This document shows, in pieces, positions 17,381-26,651 of a stretch of DNA of 64,000 nt. The DNA is from Streptomyces meridianus (lineage in GTDB: Bacteria; Actinomycetota; Actinomycetes; Streptomycetales; Streptomycetaceae), in assembly GCF_023703325.1 (NCBI RefSeq), contig NZ_JAMQGM010000045.1:62001-126000 (forward strand), in the 5' to 3' direction. Position numbers and translations under genes: made by a program. How positions within the stretch are numbered: position 1 is the stretch's first letter; each line of letters opens with the position of its first letter. Under the pieces are notes generated by a model. It saw only the letters and a program-made list of their open reading frames with translations. It was not told the origin of the DNA and made no database searches.

Positions 17381-17830
17381 TCACCGGACGCATGCGGTCG
17401 TGTGCGGGCGGTTGAGGTCTGCGGGCGTGGTCTTGCGGCGGACGGTGTGTCCAACGGCGAGGTGGCGCTGGCAGATGGTGAGGACCGGTGGTCCCTCCGG
17501 GAGCCGCTCGGGGTGGCACTCGGCGGCGTCTGCAGCTGCGGTCGGCAACAGGTGGAAAGTCGTGTGGACTTCGGCGCTGGCCTGCCACAGCCGGGTGTGC
17601 GCGGCGGCGAGGTGGCGGCCTGCGCTGGGATGCGGGGGACGCGCGGTCTCGGCGAGCTGGTTGAGCAGCCGGTTCAGGGCGACCAGGTGGGCGTGGAGGA
17701 CGTCGAGGTGGGCGCGGTCGACCGGCGCCGGCAGGGCCGAGGTACTTCGGGCGTGGGTGTGGTGGCGGATGCCGGCGGTGGCGGCGCGGAGGTAGGGGTG
17801 CGCGTCGTCGGGGCGCGGGGGAGAGGTCAC
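17381..17830 (-). CDS. Hypothetical protein, 149 aa
   Basis: GTG 17830 start. A helical, His/Leu-rich product (LDVLHAHLVALNRLLNQLAE, HTRLWQASAEVHTTFHLLP) with a basic C-terminus. It lies between the SCO6880 and VirB4 genes on the same strand with short gaps, a common slot for a small accessory transfer protein. No motif recognised. A longer frame in the same register continues upstream over the SCO6880 gene but is antisense shadow in composition. Confidence 0.5.
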   Translation of the reverse strand: MTSPPRPDDAHPYLRAATAGIRHHTHARSTSALPAPVDRAHLDVLHAHLVALNRLLNQLAETARPPHPSAGRHLAAAHTRLWQASAEVHTTFHLLPTAAADAAECHPERLPEGPPVLTICQRHLAVGHTVRRKTTPADLNRPHTTACVR

Positions 17831-17883
17831 AGAGGGGCGGGGTCCTTCCTGCCACCGTGGTATCGGTGCGGCGGGCGGGCCGT

Positions 17884-19356
17884 TCAGAGGGTGGTGCGGG
17901 CGAGCGGTAGCGCAGAGGTGGTGAAGGCGTCCGGCTGCTGGTAGTTGAGGCGGCGCAGGTCGACGCCGGCGGTGACGGCGGCGGTCTCGATCTGCGCGCA
18001 GGCGGCGTCGAGAAGGGTCTCGCTCTGGGCGGTGACGGTGACCAGGCCGGTGAGGGCGATGTCGGCGTGCCCGGCGATGAGCTGCCGCTCGCGCTGCTTG
18101 ACGTCGGCGTATTCGACCGCGTCCTCTTCGCTGTCGACCTGGCCGCGTCGGGCGCGCTCGCTGGCGTCGGCGGTGATCGCGGCCTTGCGGCGCTGGACGT
18201 CGCGGAGCGCGGACTCCAGGGGTTGGGGCACGTAGATGAGGGAGAGGCTGCGGCGGACGCCGGCGCTGAACATGATCCCGTGCAGGAACCCGGCGCCCGT
18301 TTCGGTGCGCGGCCAGTTCTCCACCCAGTACGTGGCGTGGTGGGCGGAGTCGGTGGCGAGCCGGTCGTACTCCTCGACCTGGACGACGGGCCCGGCGGCT
18401 GCGGGATCTGCTTCCGCGCGACCGGTTTCGGACCACTGCTGCAGGGCCGAAAGCGCGTTGGGGTCATAGGCGGTGCGGATCACGGCGGCGATCTCCCGCG
18501 CGCTCAGCCACCGGCTGATCTTCAGTCCCGCGCTCCGGGCGGCCTGGGCGACGCCGGCCGTGGTCTGCTGCATGACGGTGAACGCACCGGGCATCCCACC
18601 GCCCGCCTGGTTGATGAGCCGCTTCGCGGCCTTGAGGTCGAGGGAGATGGCCAGGTAGGTCTCGTGCGGGGCCGCGGCGGGACCGGCGGAGGCGACCAGC
18701 TCGGAGTAGATCTGCCCGGCGACCGGGGCCTCCGGGCGGCCGTGCTGGGCCCAGTGCCGGGCGAGGGTGTCACCGGAGTCGGGAACGGTGCGCTCCAGGA
18801 CCTGCACAGTGGCGACACAGCCGCCGCGGGCGAGGCCCGCGAGCGCGCGCCCCCACCCGTTCACGTTGTGGTTCTGCGCGGCCGCATCGAGCAGGGCGAA
18901 GGCGCGGCTGCTCACGCGGGCGATGGCGGTCAGGGTCTGCCGGTGCGGGTCGTGGACGGCCGCGGCGCCGTTCGCGGAGTCGCCGGGGGTGACGACCATG
19001 AGGGAGGCAGCGGTGCCGGGCAGGTGTAGGACGCCGTCCTGCCGGGGCCGGGTGATGGGCCGGGCGAGCCACAGAGCCTGCCCGGTGCGGCGGCGCAGCG
19101 CATAGCGGGCGACGACCGGGGCCCAGTCGATCAGGGAGCGCCCCTGCCAGTGGACCGTGACCAGGGCGGCGACCGCTGCCCACAGCGGCGCGAGGACGAT
19201 CGCGCCCAGCAGCCCCATGGAAACCACGGTCACTAGCAGCAGCGCCAGCGCGCAGGAGACGAGGACGAGTTGGCCCAGGGTGAGGCCGAGGAGGATTCCG
19301 CGGCGGGAACGGTACGGGAACTTCACCACGGGCGGGATGACGGAAAGATCGGACAA
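17884..19356 (-). CDS. SCO6880 family T4SS protein (VirB3 / VirB4 N-domain type)
   Basis: 490 residues. An N-terminal basic segment is followed by two close membrane helices (about 22-68) like PrgI/VirB3, then a soluble alpha/beta domain resembling the N-terminal part of VirB4/TraC, without a Walker motif. This architecture is the conserved actinomycete SCO6880 family, always next to a VirB4 ATPase. It would anchor the ATPase to the membrane channel. Confidence 0.82.
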   Translation of the reverse strand: MSDLSVIPPVVKFPYRSRRGILLGLTLGQLVLVSCALALLLVTVVSMGLLGAIVLAPLWAAVAALVTVHWQGRSLIDWAPVVARYALRRRTGQALWLARPITRPRQDGVLHLPGTAASLMVVTPGDSANGAAAVHDPHRQTLTAIARVSSRAFALLDAAAQNHNVNGWGRALAGLARGGCVATVQVLERTVPDSGDTLARHWAQHGRPEAPVAGQIYSELVASAGPAAAPHETYLAISLDLKAAKRLINQAGGGMPGAFTVMQQTTAGVAQAARSAGLKISRWLSAREIAAVIRTAYDPNALSALQQWSETGRAEADPAAAGPVVQVEEYDRLATDSAHHATYWVENWPRTETGAGFLHGIMFSAGVRRSLSLIYVPQPLESALRDVQRRKAAITADASERARRGQVDSEEDAVEYADVKQRERQLIAGHADIALTGLVTVTAQSETLLDAACAQIETAAVTAGVDLRRLNYQQPDAFTTSALPLARTTL

Positions 19357-19434
19357 GAGCTGGTCCTCGAGGCGCGGGGCCCCGGGGCAGGAGACGAACG
19401 GAGTGCCTCGTGCAACCGGGGGGCGGGCAGGGGG

Positions 19435-20751
19435 TCAAAGGCCGTGCGGGGGAGGCGGCGGCGAGGAAGACCCGTTGGTGCCGGCGGTCTGCGATCCGGA
19501 CGATGGCGGGACGCCCTGCGGCGGCGGGGTCGTGGTCGGAGGCGTGGACTGCCATCCGCCGGCCAGGCCGGCTGCCGAGCCTTGCCCGGAGTCCGTACCG
19601 GGGTTGCCGCCTATTTGGCCGCTGGCTTCGTCGGTGACGTTGGTCGGTGGCGGCTGGACGGCCTTCTCCAGACCGGCGTTGGCGGCGTCACCGCCCGGCG
19701 AGATGCCCGATCCTTCGCCGGGGATCGAGTCCGGTCCCTGCGGAGCGGCGCTTCCTCCGGCGCCGGCTCCGGCCCACGCGCCGCCGGTCCCGGCGGTGGC
19801 CGCCAGCGCGGCGGTCTTCCGCCCGGCGCGCTCGGCGTGCTGCCTGGCGAGCTGGGCCCCGGCCCCACCGGCGCGGTGGAGGGACTCGCCGTCAGATCCT
19901 TCGGCCGCCCAGTGGACGAACTTGAAGGTCGCGTACGGGCACAGCAGCACCAGGATCATGATCACGATGCCGGCGAGGATGTCGGCGAGAGCGGCGAGGC
20001 CGTCCTTCGCTTCGGTCTTTCCCATCGCGGCGATGCCGAGCACGAAGATGATCGTCATCAGCAGCTTCGAGACCACGAGGGTGGCCGTGGCTTCGATCCA
20101 GCCCTTACGCCAGCGGCGAGCGACTTCCCATCCTCCGCCGGCCCCGGCGAAGACGGCCAGAGTGACCATGACCAGGATGCCCACTTTCCTGACCATCATG
20201 ACGCACCAGTACAGCAGTGAGCCGATGGCGGCACCGAGCGCGGCGAGGACCATGACCAGCCATCCGAGGCTGCTCAGAGCGGTGAGTTGGCCGACCTTGA
20301 CGATGCGGCGGACTGCGGACTCGAGGTTCAGGTTCGCGGCTTTGAGCAGGCCCGCTGAGAGGGCGTCGACCACCTCGATCGCGACGGTCGTCAAAGCGAT
20401 GGCTGCGAAGGCGAAGATCACGCCGGACGCGGTGCCGGTGAACGCCTGGGCGAGGGCTCGTCCGTCGCGGCGGACGGCTGCGCGGACCAGCTGAGCGCAG
20501 AACGTGGCCACGAGAACGACCAGGCCGATCGGCAGGACCGTCTCGTAGTTGTCGCGGAACCAACCGGCGTTGAGGTCGACGCGGGTGGTGGAGTCGACGG
20601 CCTCGGCTGCCAAGTCGACCGAGGCCGCGGCGAGTTCACCCGCGGACTTCGCCATCCAGTCTCCGATCGCCTTGCCCGGGTCGGAGACGAAGTCCACAGC
20701 CTGGCCGACTGCGCAGACCTCGTCCGTGAGGGGGAGATCACAAAACCCCAT
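19435..20751 (-). CDS. SCO6881 / VirB6-TrbL-like polytopic channel protein
   Basis: 438 residues. After a short N-terminal domain (begins MGFCDLPLTDEVC), there are about six hydrophobic helices (roughly 70-290) and a long Gly/Pro/Ser-rich cytoplasmic or exported tail. Matches the SCO6881 family that follows SCO6880 and is the likely VirB6/TrbL equivalent forming the inner-membrane pore. Third gene from the start of the minus-strand operon order VirB8-like, SCO6881, SCO6880. Confidence 0.8.
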   Translation of the reverse strand: MGFCDLPLTDEVCAVGQAVDFVSDPGKAIGDWMAKSAGELAAASVDLAAEAVDSTTRVDLNAGWFRDNYETVLPIGLVVLVATFCAQLVRAAVRRDGRALAQAFTGTASGVIFAFAAIALTTVAIEVVDALSAGLLKAANLNLESAVRRIVKVGQLTALSSLGWLVMVLAALGAAIGSLLYWCVMMVRKVGILVMVTLAVFAGAGGGWEVARRWRKGWIEATATLVVSKLLMTIIFVLGIAAMGKTEAKDGLAALADILAGIVIMILVLLCPYATFKFVHWAAEGSDGESLHRAGGAGAQLARQHAERAGRKTAALAATAGTGGAWAGAGAGGSAAPQGPDSIPGEGSGISPGGDAANAGLEKAVQPPPTNVTDEASGQIGGNPGTDSGQGSAAGLAGGWQSTPPTTTPPPQGVPPSSGSQTAGTNGSSSPPPPPHGL

Positions 20752-20772
20752 GAGGGCTACCTCCTTTCCGGG

Positions 20773-21435
20773 TCAGGGTGCGACGCGCGGCGCGATGGCG
20801 ACGAGCGAGCAGTGGACGGACGGCCGGCATTGCACGGCGAGGGTGCTCGATCGGTCCTCGGCCCCTTGGCCGCCTCCCGCCCAGGCGATGGTCTGCTTGC
20901 CGGTGACGGTCACGGCGTAGATGTAGGCCTGTGTGATCGCGGCGGGATCCTCGGTGAGCGCCTGCTTGAATGCGGCCGGGTAGTGGGCCTCGGCGACGGT
21001 CGCTGCAGCGCGCTGGTTCTGGTCGGCCATCCGCGACCACAACAGCGGATCGGGCACCTGCGTGGAGACCGATTCCCAGTCGCGGTACCGGCTCTCCCCG
21101 GTCATCCACGCCTCCATGCCGGCGAGCTGCTGCTCGTGGCCAGTCGTGCGGGTGTCGTAGGACCAGAGCATCTTGGCGGCGGCCTTGGCGAACCGGATCG
21201 GATCGGAGACCTTCGGCGGACGAGGGACCGAGCCGGCCTCGGTCGCCGGCTGCTTCGTCTCGACGACTGGGCTGCGCGGCGCCTGAGGGGCGTGGGAGGA
21301 CGTGCCGTGTTGCTCGCCCCGCCCGGTGAGGAAGGCGATCGTGCCGGCCACCGCAAGCAGGCAGGCGAGAGCGATGGCCGCCAGGGTGATGCGCCGGTTC
21401 GGGCCGCTGCGGCTGCCGAGGGATCGTGGGCGCAT
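20773..21435 (-). CDS. Single-pass transfer protein, VirB8/TcpC-like
   Basis: 220 residues from ATG 21435, which overlaps the stop of the DUF6112 gene (TGATG). One N-terminal membrane helix (ITLAAIALACLLAVAGTIAF) precedes an exported domain with WSYDTRTTGHEQQLAGMEAW and ITQAYIYAVTVTGKQT, consistent with the NTF2-like periplasmic domain of VirB8-type scaffold proteins. Topology and position fit VirB8; sequence similarity is too weak to be certain. Confidence 0.6.
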   Translation of the reverse strand: MRPRSLGSRSGPNRRITLAAIALACLLAVAGTIAFLTGRGEQHGTSSHAPQAPRSPVVETKQPATEAGSVPRPPKVSDPIRFAKAAAKMLWSYDTRTTGHEQQLAGMEAWMTGESRYRDWESVSTQVPDPLLWSRMADQNQRAAATVAEAHYPAAFKQALTEDPAAITQAYIYAVTVTGKQTIAWAGGGQGAEDRSSTLAVQCRPSVHCSLVAIAPRVAP

Positions 21436-21746
21436 CACTGGATCTGCGCCCCCAGGGTCGTGAAGAAGGCGACGATGCCGTTGGCGGCGCCGAGGCCGAG
21501 CGCGGCGCCGGCGGCCACGACGGCGCCCTTCTTTCCGTTGGCTTCGGCCTGGTGACCACCGGTGTGGTGACCCCAGGCCCACACACCGAGGCTGACGGCC
21601 AGGGCCCCGACGACGGCGACGATGCCGAAGAGGTTGATCGAGTTGACGACGGTCTTCAGCACGGACAGCCCCGGAAGGCCGCCGCCCTTGGGGGAGATGC
21701 CCGGATCGTAGGCGAGCTGGATGAGCGGGTCGGCGAAGGGTGACAC
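21435..21746 (-). CDS. DUF6112 family protein, VirB2 pilin-like
   Basis: 103 residues from GTG 21746 (a 114-residue version starting at 21779 is less likely). It begins with the family's YDPGISPKGGGLPG motif and has two membrane helices (about 25-50 and 75-100) separated by a short hydrophilic loop HHTGGHQAEANGKKG. This is the two-helix layout of VirB2-type pilins, and the DUF6112 family sits in this place in actinomycete transfer operons. Confidence 0.78.
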   Translation of the reverse strand: MSPFADPLIQLAYDPGISPKGGGLPGLSVLKTVVNSINLFGIVAVVGALAVSLGVWAWGHHTGGHQAEANGKKGAVVAAGAALGLGAANGIVAFFTTLGAQIQ

Positions 21747-21847
21747 GGGTAGGGCTGGCTCCTTGCGTGCGCAGGCCAAAAGGACCCGGCGGACGGGAAG
21801 GTGAGGAAGTGGGGGAGGGGAGACGGCGGGCGCGGCAGGGGCCGGCG

Positions 21848-22969
21848 TCAGACGACGCGGCGTGCGGCGAGGACGTCCCAGTCTTGGATCGGTGTGATCC
21901 GGACGCGTTTGCCGGTGCGAGGGGCTTCGATGACTAGGCCCTCGCCGAGGTACATGCCGACGTGCTCGGGCCGCGCGGCACTGCCGCGGCTGAAGATCAG
22001 ATCACCGGGCTTCAGCGTCTTCGTCGAGACGGACTTGCCGTCGTGGACCTGCGTGTAGGTGGTGTCGGTGAGCCGGATGCCGGCCTGGGAGTAGGCCTGC
22101 TGCGTCAGGCTGGAGCAGTCGCACCGGTCCATCGGGTCGGGCCCGTGCGGATCCGTGCAGGAGCCACCCCACTGGTACAGCGTGCCGAGCTGGTGCATCG
22201 CCCAGACGATCGCTTTCCGGGCTCGCGGGTCGGTGCCCTTCGGGATCTTGTAGCCCTTCGGGACGGCTCCCTCAGGGATCGGACCGAAGGACGATCCGTC
22301 CCCTGCGCCACCGCAGCCCGCTCGAGAGGGCGGCGCCGAGGTGTGCCGGCCGGGATCATCTCGGCCGGCACGGGGGAAGGTGGCGGCGATGGCCTTCTGC
22401 AGCGCGGTCGCGAGCGGCTCCCACTGCGCGTACGCGCCCGGGTAGCCGGACTTCTGCACCGCCTGCGCGGCCTGCGTGAGCGTCATCTGCTGCCAGCCGT
22501 GGACCTTGACCAACCCCTGGTAGAAGCGGTCACTCGCGTAGAGGGGGTCGCGGATCTGTTCGGCGGTGCCCCAGCCCTGACTGGGGCGCTGCTGGAACAG
22601 ACCGAGCGAGTCGCGGTCGCCGTAGGTGAGGTTGCGCAGTCGGCTCTCCTGCAGGGCGGTTGCCAGGGCGACGATTTGTCCGCTTCGGGGAACGTGCAGG
22701 CTGATGCCGGTTGCGACGATGGTCTGAGCGTGCGGGATCTGCTCGCCAGGCCGGTCCAGGCCCTCGATGCGGGCCTCGGAGGCGTCCGCGCCGTCGAGGA
22801 TCTTGGTGACTTGCTCGGTGACCTTGCCGGTGTCCCGGTCGGGAAGGCACTGGCCGATGGCGCTGGCGCCGGTGGCGGCTTCGCTGGAGGCGGCCATCAT
22901 CATGGCCGCGCCGCCGAGGAGAAACGGGGAGAGGACGACGACGCCGATGCCGGCGGCGAGTGCCTTCAA
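21848..22969 (-). CDS. Bifunctional lytic transglycosylase / NlpC-P60 peptidase (VirB1-like)
   Basis: 373 residues. An N-terminal membrane anchor or signal (about 5-30) is followed by a transglycosylase-like region (ALQESRLRNLTYGDRDSLGLFQQR, the catalytic Glu in QES) and a C-terminal NlpC/P60 domain with catalytic Cys (DRCDCSSLTQQAY) and His (PEHVGMY). It would open the peptidoglycan for the mating channel. The start is TTG 22969, whose TTGA overlaps the stop of a 20-codon leader frame. Confidence 0.85.
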   Translation of the reverse strand: MKALAAGIGVVVLSPFLLGGAAMMMAASSEAATGASAIGQCLPDRDTGKVTEQVTKILDGADASEARIEGLDRPGEQIPHAQTIVATGISLHVPRSGQIVALATALQESRLRNLTYGDRDSLGLFQQRPSQGWGTAEQIRDPLYASDRFYQGLVKVHGWQQMTLTQAAQAVQKSGYPGAYAQWEPLATALQKAIAATFPRAGRDDPGRHTSAPPSRAGCGGAGDGSSFGPIPEGAVPKGYKIPKGTDPRARKAIVWAMHQLGTLYQWGGSCTDPHGPDPMDRCDCSSLTQQAYSQAGIRLTDTTYTQVHDGKSVSTKTLKPGDLIFSRGSAARPEHVGMYLGEGLVIEAPRTGKRVRITPIQDWDVLAARRVV

Positions 22970-23028
22970 CCCGTACGGCCCGCTCGCAGGTCACGGGCTT
23001 CGGGCAGGGGCGGGTAACGAGAGGTCAT
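22966..23028 (-). CDS. 20-codon leader peptide coupled to the transglycosylase gene
   Basis: ATG 23028 lies eight bases after AAGGA and opens a 20-codon frame whose TGA sits inside the TTG start of the transglycosylase. It may serve only for translational coupling. The region 23029-23401 upstream, between divergent genes, holds no gene I can support and should contain both promoters. Confidence 0.35.
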   Translation of the reverse strand: MTSRYPPLPEARDLRAGRTG

Positions 23029-23401
23029 GCAGGAGTCCTTGGGTGCGGTGCTCGGCGTGCCGCGTGCGCGTGGTGTGGTGGAAAGGGGCGCGGCAGCCGG
23101 GGTGGGCGATCGGGGTGTAGGCCGCCGCGGGCGAGTTGCCGCTCGCTCGGCGGGGCCAGGTGGTGCGTCAGGTGCGCCGGGGCAGGAGGGAACCTCCGCG
23201 AGGCAGGGGATGGGAGAAAGCCAGCGCCGGTGTGCCGGCGGTTCAAAAACCGTAGGCCCGGATGGGCGGTTGACCAAGAAGTCGCCGTGAGGGATCGGAA
23301 TCCGGCCCCCTCGCTACGGGCCTTCTTGGTCGGCGGCGAATTCGCCTCTACCGTTTTTGGACTCCCCTCGCCCTTCCCGATCTGCGCCTGGGCGTGAATT
23401 C

Positions 23402-24238
23402 ATGCCCCTCTTCCTGCCCGCAGGGACTCCTGGCGTAAGGGGCTGTTCCCCCTCATGCTCCCACCCGAATCGGGGTTCCTCTTTGCCCTTTTCCCTCCAT
23501 CAGGGCGACGCGCTCAGCGTCCTCGCCGACCTGCCGGACGACTGCGTCGACTCCGTGATCACCGACCCCCCGTACAACTCAGGCGGCCGCACCGCGAAGG
23601 AACGCACCAGCCGCAGCGCGAAGCAGAAGTACACCTCCGCTGATGCCCAGCACACGCTGGCCGACTTCACCGGCGAGAACATGGACCAGCGCTCCTACGG
23701 GTTCTGGCTGACCCAGGTCATGACCGAAGCTCACCGCCTCACCAAGACCGGCGGCACCGCCCTGCTGTTCACCGACTGGCGTCAACTTCCCATCACCACG
23801 GACGCGATCCAGGCGGCGGGCTGGCTGTGGCGCGGTGTGCTGACCTGGCACAAGCCGCAGGCCAGACCCCAGAAGGGCCGCTTCACACAGAACTGCGAGT
23901 TCATCGTCTGGGCGTCGAACGGCCCGATCGACGCCTCCCGCAACCCGGTCTACCTGCCGGGCCTGTACAGCGCCTCGCAGCCCTCGGGCGCGAAACGCCA
24001 GCACATCACGCAGAAGCCCGTCGAGGTAATGCGCGAGCTGGTCAAGATCAGCCCCGAAGGCGGCACGGTACTCGACTTCTGCGCGGGCTCCGGTTCCACC
24101 GGCGTCGCCGCCCTGCTCGAAGGTCGCGACTTCATCGGCGTGGAGAAGACCAAGCACTACGTCTCCATCGCCTCTGATCGACTCACCGAGACGATCCGCG
24201 ACACCCTTACCCAGGACGACGTGGCTCTCACCATCTGA
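23402..24238 (+). CDS. Orphan site-specific DNA methyltransferase (DPPY type)
   Basis: A beta-group adenine-N6/cytosine-N4 methylase: TDPPYNSGG comes first, then LDFCAGSGSTGVAALLEGRDFIGVE, the SAM-binding motif. The start is uncertain; ATG 23402 gives 278 residues, while TTG 23483, just before LHQGDALSVL, fits the usual family N-terminus and gives 251. No restriction enzyme is adjacent, so a protective or regulatory role during transfer is likely. It is divergent from the transfer operon. Confidence 0.82.
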   Translation: MPLFLPAGTPGVRGCSPSCSHPNRGSSLPFSLHQGDALSVLADLPDDCVDSVITDPPYNSGGRTAKERTSRSAKQKYTSADAQHTLADFTGENMDQRSYGFWLTQVMTEAHRLTKTGGTALLFTDWRQLPITTDAIQAAGWLWRGVLTWHKPQARPQKGRFTQNCEFIVWASNGPIDASRNPVYLPGLYSASQPSGAKRQHITQKPVEVMRELVKISPEGGTVLDFCAGSGSTGVAALLEGRDFIGVEKTKHYVSIASDRLTETIRDTLTQDDVALTI

Positions 24239-24273
24239 CACGCCAACAACGTTTTCTACGGGATGAATTGGCT

Positions 24274-24306
24274 CGCTCGAGGCCCGAGGGCCCCGGCTTT
24301 TTGCCG
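24274..24306 (+). terminator. Weak terminator after the methyltransferase
   Basis: A GC-rich stretch with short self-complementary blocks (GAGGCCCGAGGGCCCCGG) followed by CTTTTTG, 35 bases after the methyltransferase stop. The stem is imperfect, so this is a tentative call. Confidence 0.3.
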
Positions 24307-24381
24307 CCCGCCACGGAAGCGGATCCGCTCATCCTTGCTTCCGCTGCCCCCTGTCGATGGCTCATAGGAGGCCCACTTTTC

Positions 24382-25035
24382 ATGCCTGAATCCGTAGAAC
24401 CCTCAATCGACGAGGAGTTGGAGCCGGTACGCATTCCAGACCCCCATTTGGAGGGGATCGAGGCCAGTGTCCGGCGGCTGATGGAGCAATCGGCGCAGCA
24501 GGCCCAGCAGCTCGACCATCTGGCATCCGCTCCAGCCTCCAGTGGATCGCCGTTCGTCGCGTTCGGCACGCCCGGACTCGGCGGAACATCCCCGGCGAGG
24601 CTGCCCGAACCGCGCCCCATCCTGGAGCTGGAGGGCGAGGAGTACGAGGACGAACTCGACGCCCTTTCGGACTGGGTGGACGACTTCCTTCTCCCGGTCT
24701 ACGGCGCGGAGGTCACCACGGCGGCGCCTTGGTGCCTGCAGTGGCAGGAGCACGACGATGTTGTCGCCTGGCTCCATGCCCTGTGGCTCGCGTACCAGCA
24801 GCACAAGGATTCAGAGGCGGGCCTGTCCGGGCTGTTCGTGTGGCACCGCGATTTCCTCACCCACGCCATCGCGGCAATCCGCGCACCCGGCGGGCCGCTG
24901 TCGGCCTGCATGACCTCCCCGGACCGTCCCGCGCACCGGATCCTGCAATGCCCGCCGCCTTCTACCCGGACGGAGAAGGTGACGGCGAGCGAGCACCAGT
25001 CGGACGGCTCCGATGATCGGGACGAGTCGACGTGA
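24382..25035 (+). CDS. DUF4913 domain protein
   Basis: 217 residues; ATG 24382 after AGGAGG. The centre (DWVDDFLLPVYG, WCLQWQEHDDVVAWLHALWLAYQQ) is the DUF4913 signature seen widely on Streptomyces plasmids and integrative elements. The N-terminal 70 residues are acidic with a possible coiled coil (SVRRLMEQSAQQAQQLDHL). Function unknown. Its stop overlaps the start of the next gene. Confidence 0.75.
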   Translation: MPESVEPSIDEELEPVRIPDPHLEGIEASVRRLMEQSAQQAQQLDHLASAPASSGSPFVAFGTPGLGGTSPARLPEPRPILELEGEEYEDELDALSDWVDDFLLPVYGAEVTTAAPWCLQWQEHDDVVAWLHALWLAYQQHKDSEAGLSGLFVWHRDFLTHAIAAIRAPGGPLSACMTSPDRPAHRILQCPPPSTRTEKVTASEHQSDGSDDRDEST

Positions 25036-25549
25036 TGAACGAGGGGCAGCAACGGCCGGCCTTCGGCCTCAGCTTCGACCCCCGCGCCCTGAGCGACCTC
25101 CTCCAGGCCCCCAGCGACATCCGCGACCTGACCCTCGCCTACCTGCAGGACGTCGTGAACGCCCAGAGGTTCGGGCTTCGGCTCACGGGCGATCTGGAGG
25201 GCTACCGCAAGCTGTTCGTGGACTCTCGCCGGCAGTGGCGCCTCGTCTACGGCCTCCACCCGGCTCCCGAGACGTCCGCGCACCCACGAGAGATCCACGT
25301 CGTCGCGCTCCGGCCGCGGGCCGGGAACGACGTCTACGACACGGTCGGTGCCCGGCTGGGGATGACCCGCCGACCCACACCCTGCGCGAGGGCGGCTTCG
25401 CCACCGTCGAAGAAGTCCTCCAGTGGTGCGACGACCGGCTCAACGGCAAGGCCGGCCCTCTTCCGCCCGCGCGGCCAGCCACATCACTCACCCGCCCGAT
25501 TCCCACACCGAAGGCGTCTGCTCCGCGCCCGCCAGGTCGATCGCGCTGA
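25032..25549 (+). pseudogene. RelE/ParE-like small protein, frameshifted at 25360-25367
   Basis: Coupled to DUF4913 by overlap. The first frame encodes LSDLLQAPSDIRDLTLAYLQ, RKLFVDSRRQWRLVYG and IHVVALRPRAGNDVYDTVGARLG, resembling RelE/ParE-type folds. At CTGGGGATGACC the frame turns into non-coding sequence, while the neighbouring frame continues as DDPPTHTLREGGFATVEEVLQWCDD (shortened) to 25549. Adding one G restores a protein of about 170 residues. Toxin function is only a guess. Confidence 0.5.
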
Positions 25550-25707
25550 GCATCAAAGTCGACTGGGCCGGCGAAACATAGCGGACGACCGCCGGTTGGC
25601 CAAACCGGCAATTCTCCGGACTCTTGAATAAGGCCACCGGGACAACAGCAACCCCGACTGCCTCTCCACCCATTCCCCCCTTTTTCCTGCACGGAGGTTT
25701 CTTCCGC

Positions 25708-26055
25708 ATGCGCTCAACCCGAATTGCCATATCCGCCGCGCTGGTCGGCGCACTCGCCTTGCCGATCGCCTCAGCGAGCGTGGCGACGGCCGCCCCGGCA
25801 TCCGCGCCGAGCAGCGCCGCGGCCACCCAGTCGTGTGACCAGCTCGGTCCGTGGGTCATCGGTACGAAGGCCGTGAACATCCGGTCCAAGGCGTCGGCCA
25901 AGTCCACCAGCGTCGGCATCCTCTACCGCGGCCACAAGTTCACCGTTCACAAGAGCAGTGGCAACTGGCACTACATCACGGACAAGACCACCGGCGTGAA
26001 GGGCTGGGTTTCCGGCACCTACCTCTACCGCGACGTCCGAATGTGCCTCCACTGA
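25708..26055 (+). CDS. Secreted bacterial SH3 domain protein
   Basis: 115 residues, ATG 25708 nine bases after GGAGG. A Sec signal peptide (MRSTRIAISAALVGALALP, cleavage near ATAAPA) is followed by one SH3b domain with NIRSKASAKSTSVGILYRG, GNWHYITDKTTGVKGWVSG. One Cys pair (CDQL, CLH) could form a disulfide. Such proteins bind peptidoglycan or act outside the cell. It stands alone with its own ribosome site. Confidence 0.75.
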   Translation: MRSTRIAISAALVGALALPIASASVATAAPASAPSSAAATQSCDQLGPWVIGTKAVNIRSKASAKSTSVGILYRGHKFTVHKSSGNWHYITDKTTGVKGWVSGTYLYRDVRMCLH

Positions 26056-26171
26056 CAGGCGCTTCCGGCAACAACTCGTTCATGGTGCGGCTGAGTTAAG
26101 CCCTCGTTTGCTCAATTCCCTTCCCGTGAAAATCCGGGCGTCCGGTGTGCCCGGGCGGAGAGGAGTTCTCC

Positions 26172-26651
26172 TTGGTCGACGACATATCCGACGGCGCAGA
26201 GGATGTCGTGGGTGTGCTCACCGCACGGATCGAAGCGCACTTCGACATGGGCATGGACCACTTGGAGGCCGCGGTTGCTTCGGCTCCGGACGCCAATCCT
26301 GATGCGACCGACGTCGTGAAGTGGCACGGGCTGCTGGTCGAATCCCAGACGGTGCTCGACGGCGCTGAGGACGCCCTGCTCGCCGCGTTGGAGACGCAGC
26401 CCAGCCAGGTCGACGATCCGACGATGGGCCTCGCCCACCACGTCAACGCGGCCGTCGCCGCGCGCGACGGACGAGCCATGGTCGTGCGGTGGCTTCTCGA
26501 CCCCGACGCTCCCGGGAAGGGGGGTCTTGCCGCCGAACAGCTGACCCGTCTCAACCGCGGTCCGGGCCGGGGCCCGGCGGTGCAGACCAGGCCCGCGCCC
26601 CGGCCCGGGACCGCACCGGCACCCCAGGCGGGAAGGGGAACCCTGCGGTGA
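26172..26651 (+). CDS. Hypothetical element protein, 159 aa
   Basis: TTG 26172 follows AGGAG by six bases; GTG 26145 upstream is poorer. An acidic helical protein (GAEDVVGVLTARIEAHFDMG, WHGLLVESQTVLDGAEDALLAALE) with a Gly/Pro/Arg tail. Its TGA overlaps the GTG of the next gene. No family recognised. Confidence 0.52.
   Translation: MVDDISDGAEDVVGVLTARIEAHFDMGMDHLEAAVASAPDANPDATDVVKWHGLLVESQTVLDGAEDALLAALETQPSQVDDPTMGLAHHVNAAVAARDGRAMVVRWLLDPDAPGKGGLAAEQLTRLNRGPGRGPAVQTRPAPRPGTAPAPQAGRGTLR

Noticed and set aside
25032..25549. Full toxin-antitoxin pair with DUF4913
   Set aside because: Only the downstream protein vaguely resembles RelE/ParE, it is frameshifted, and DUF4913 is not a known antitoxin.
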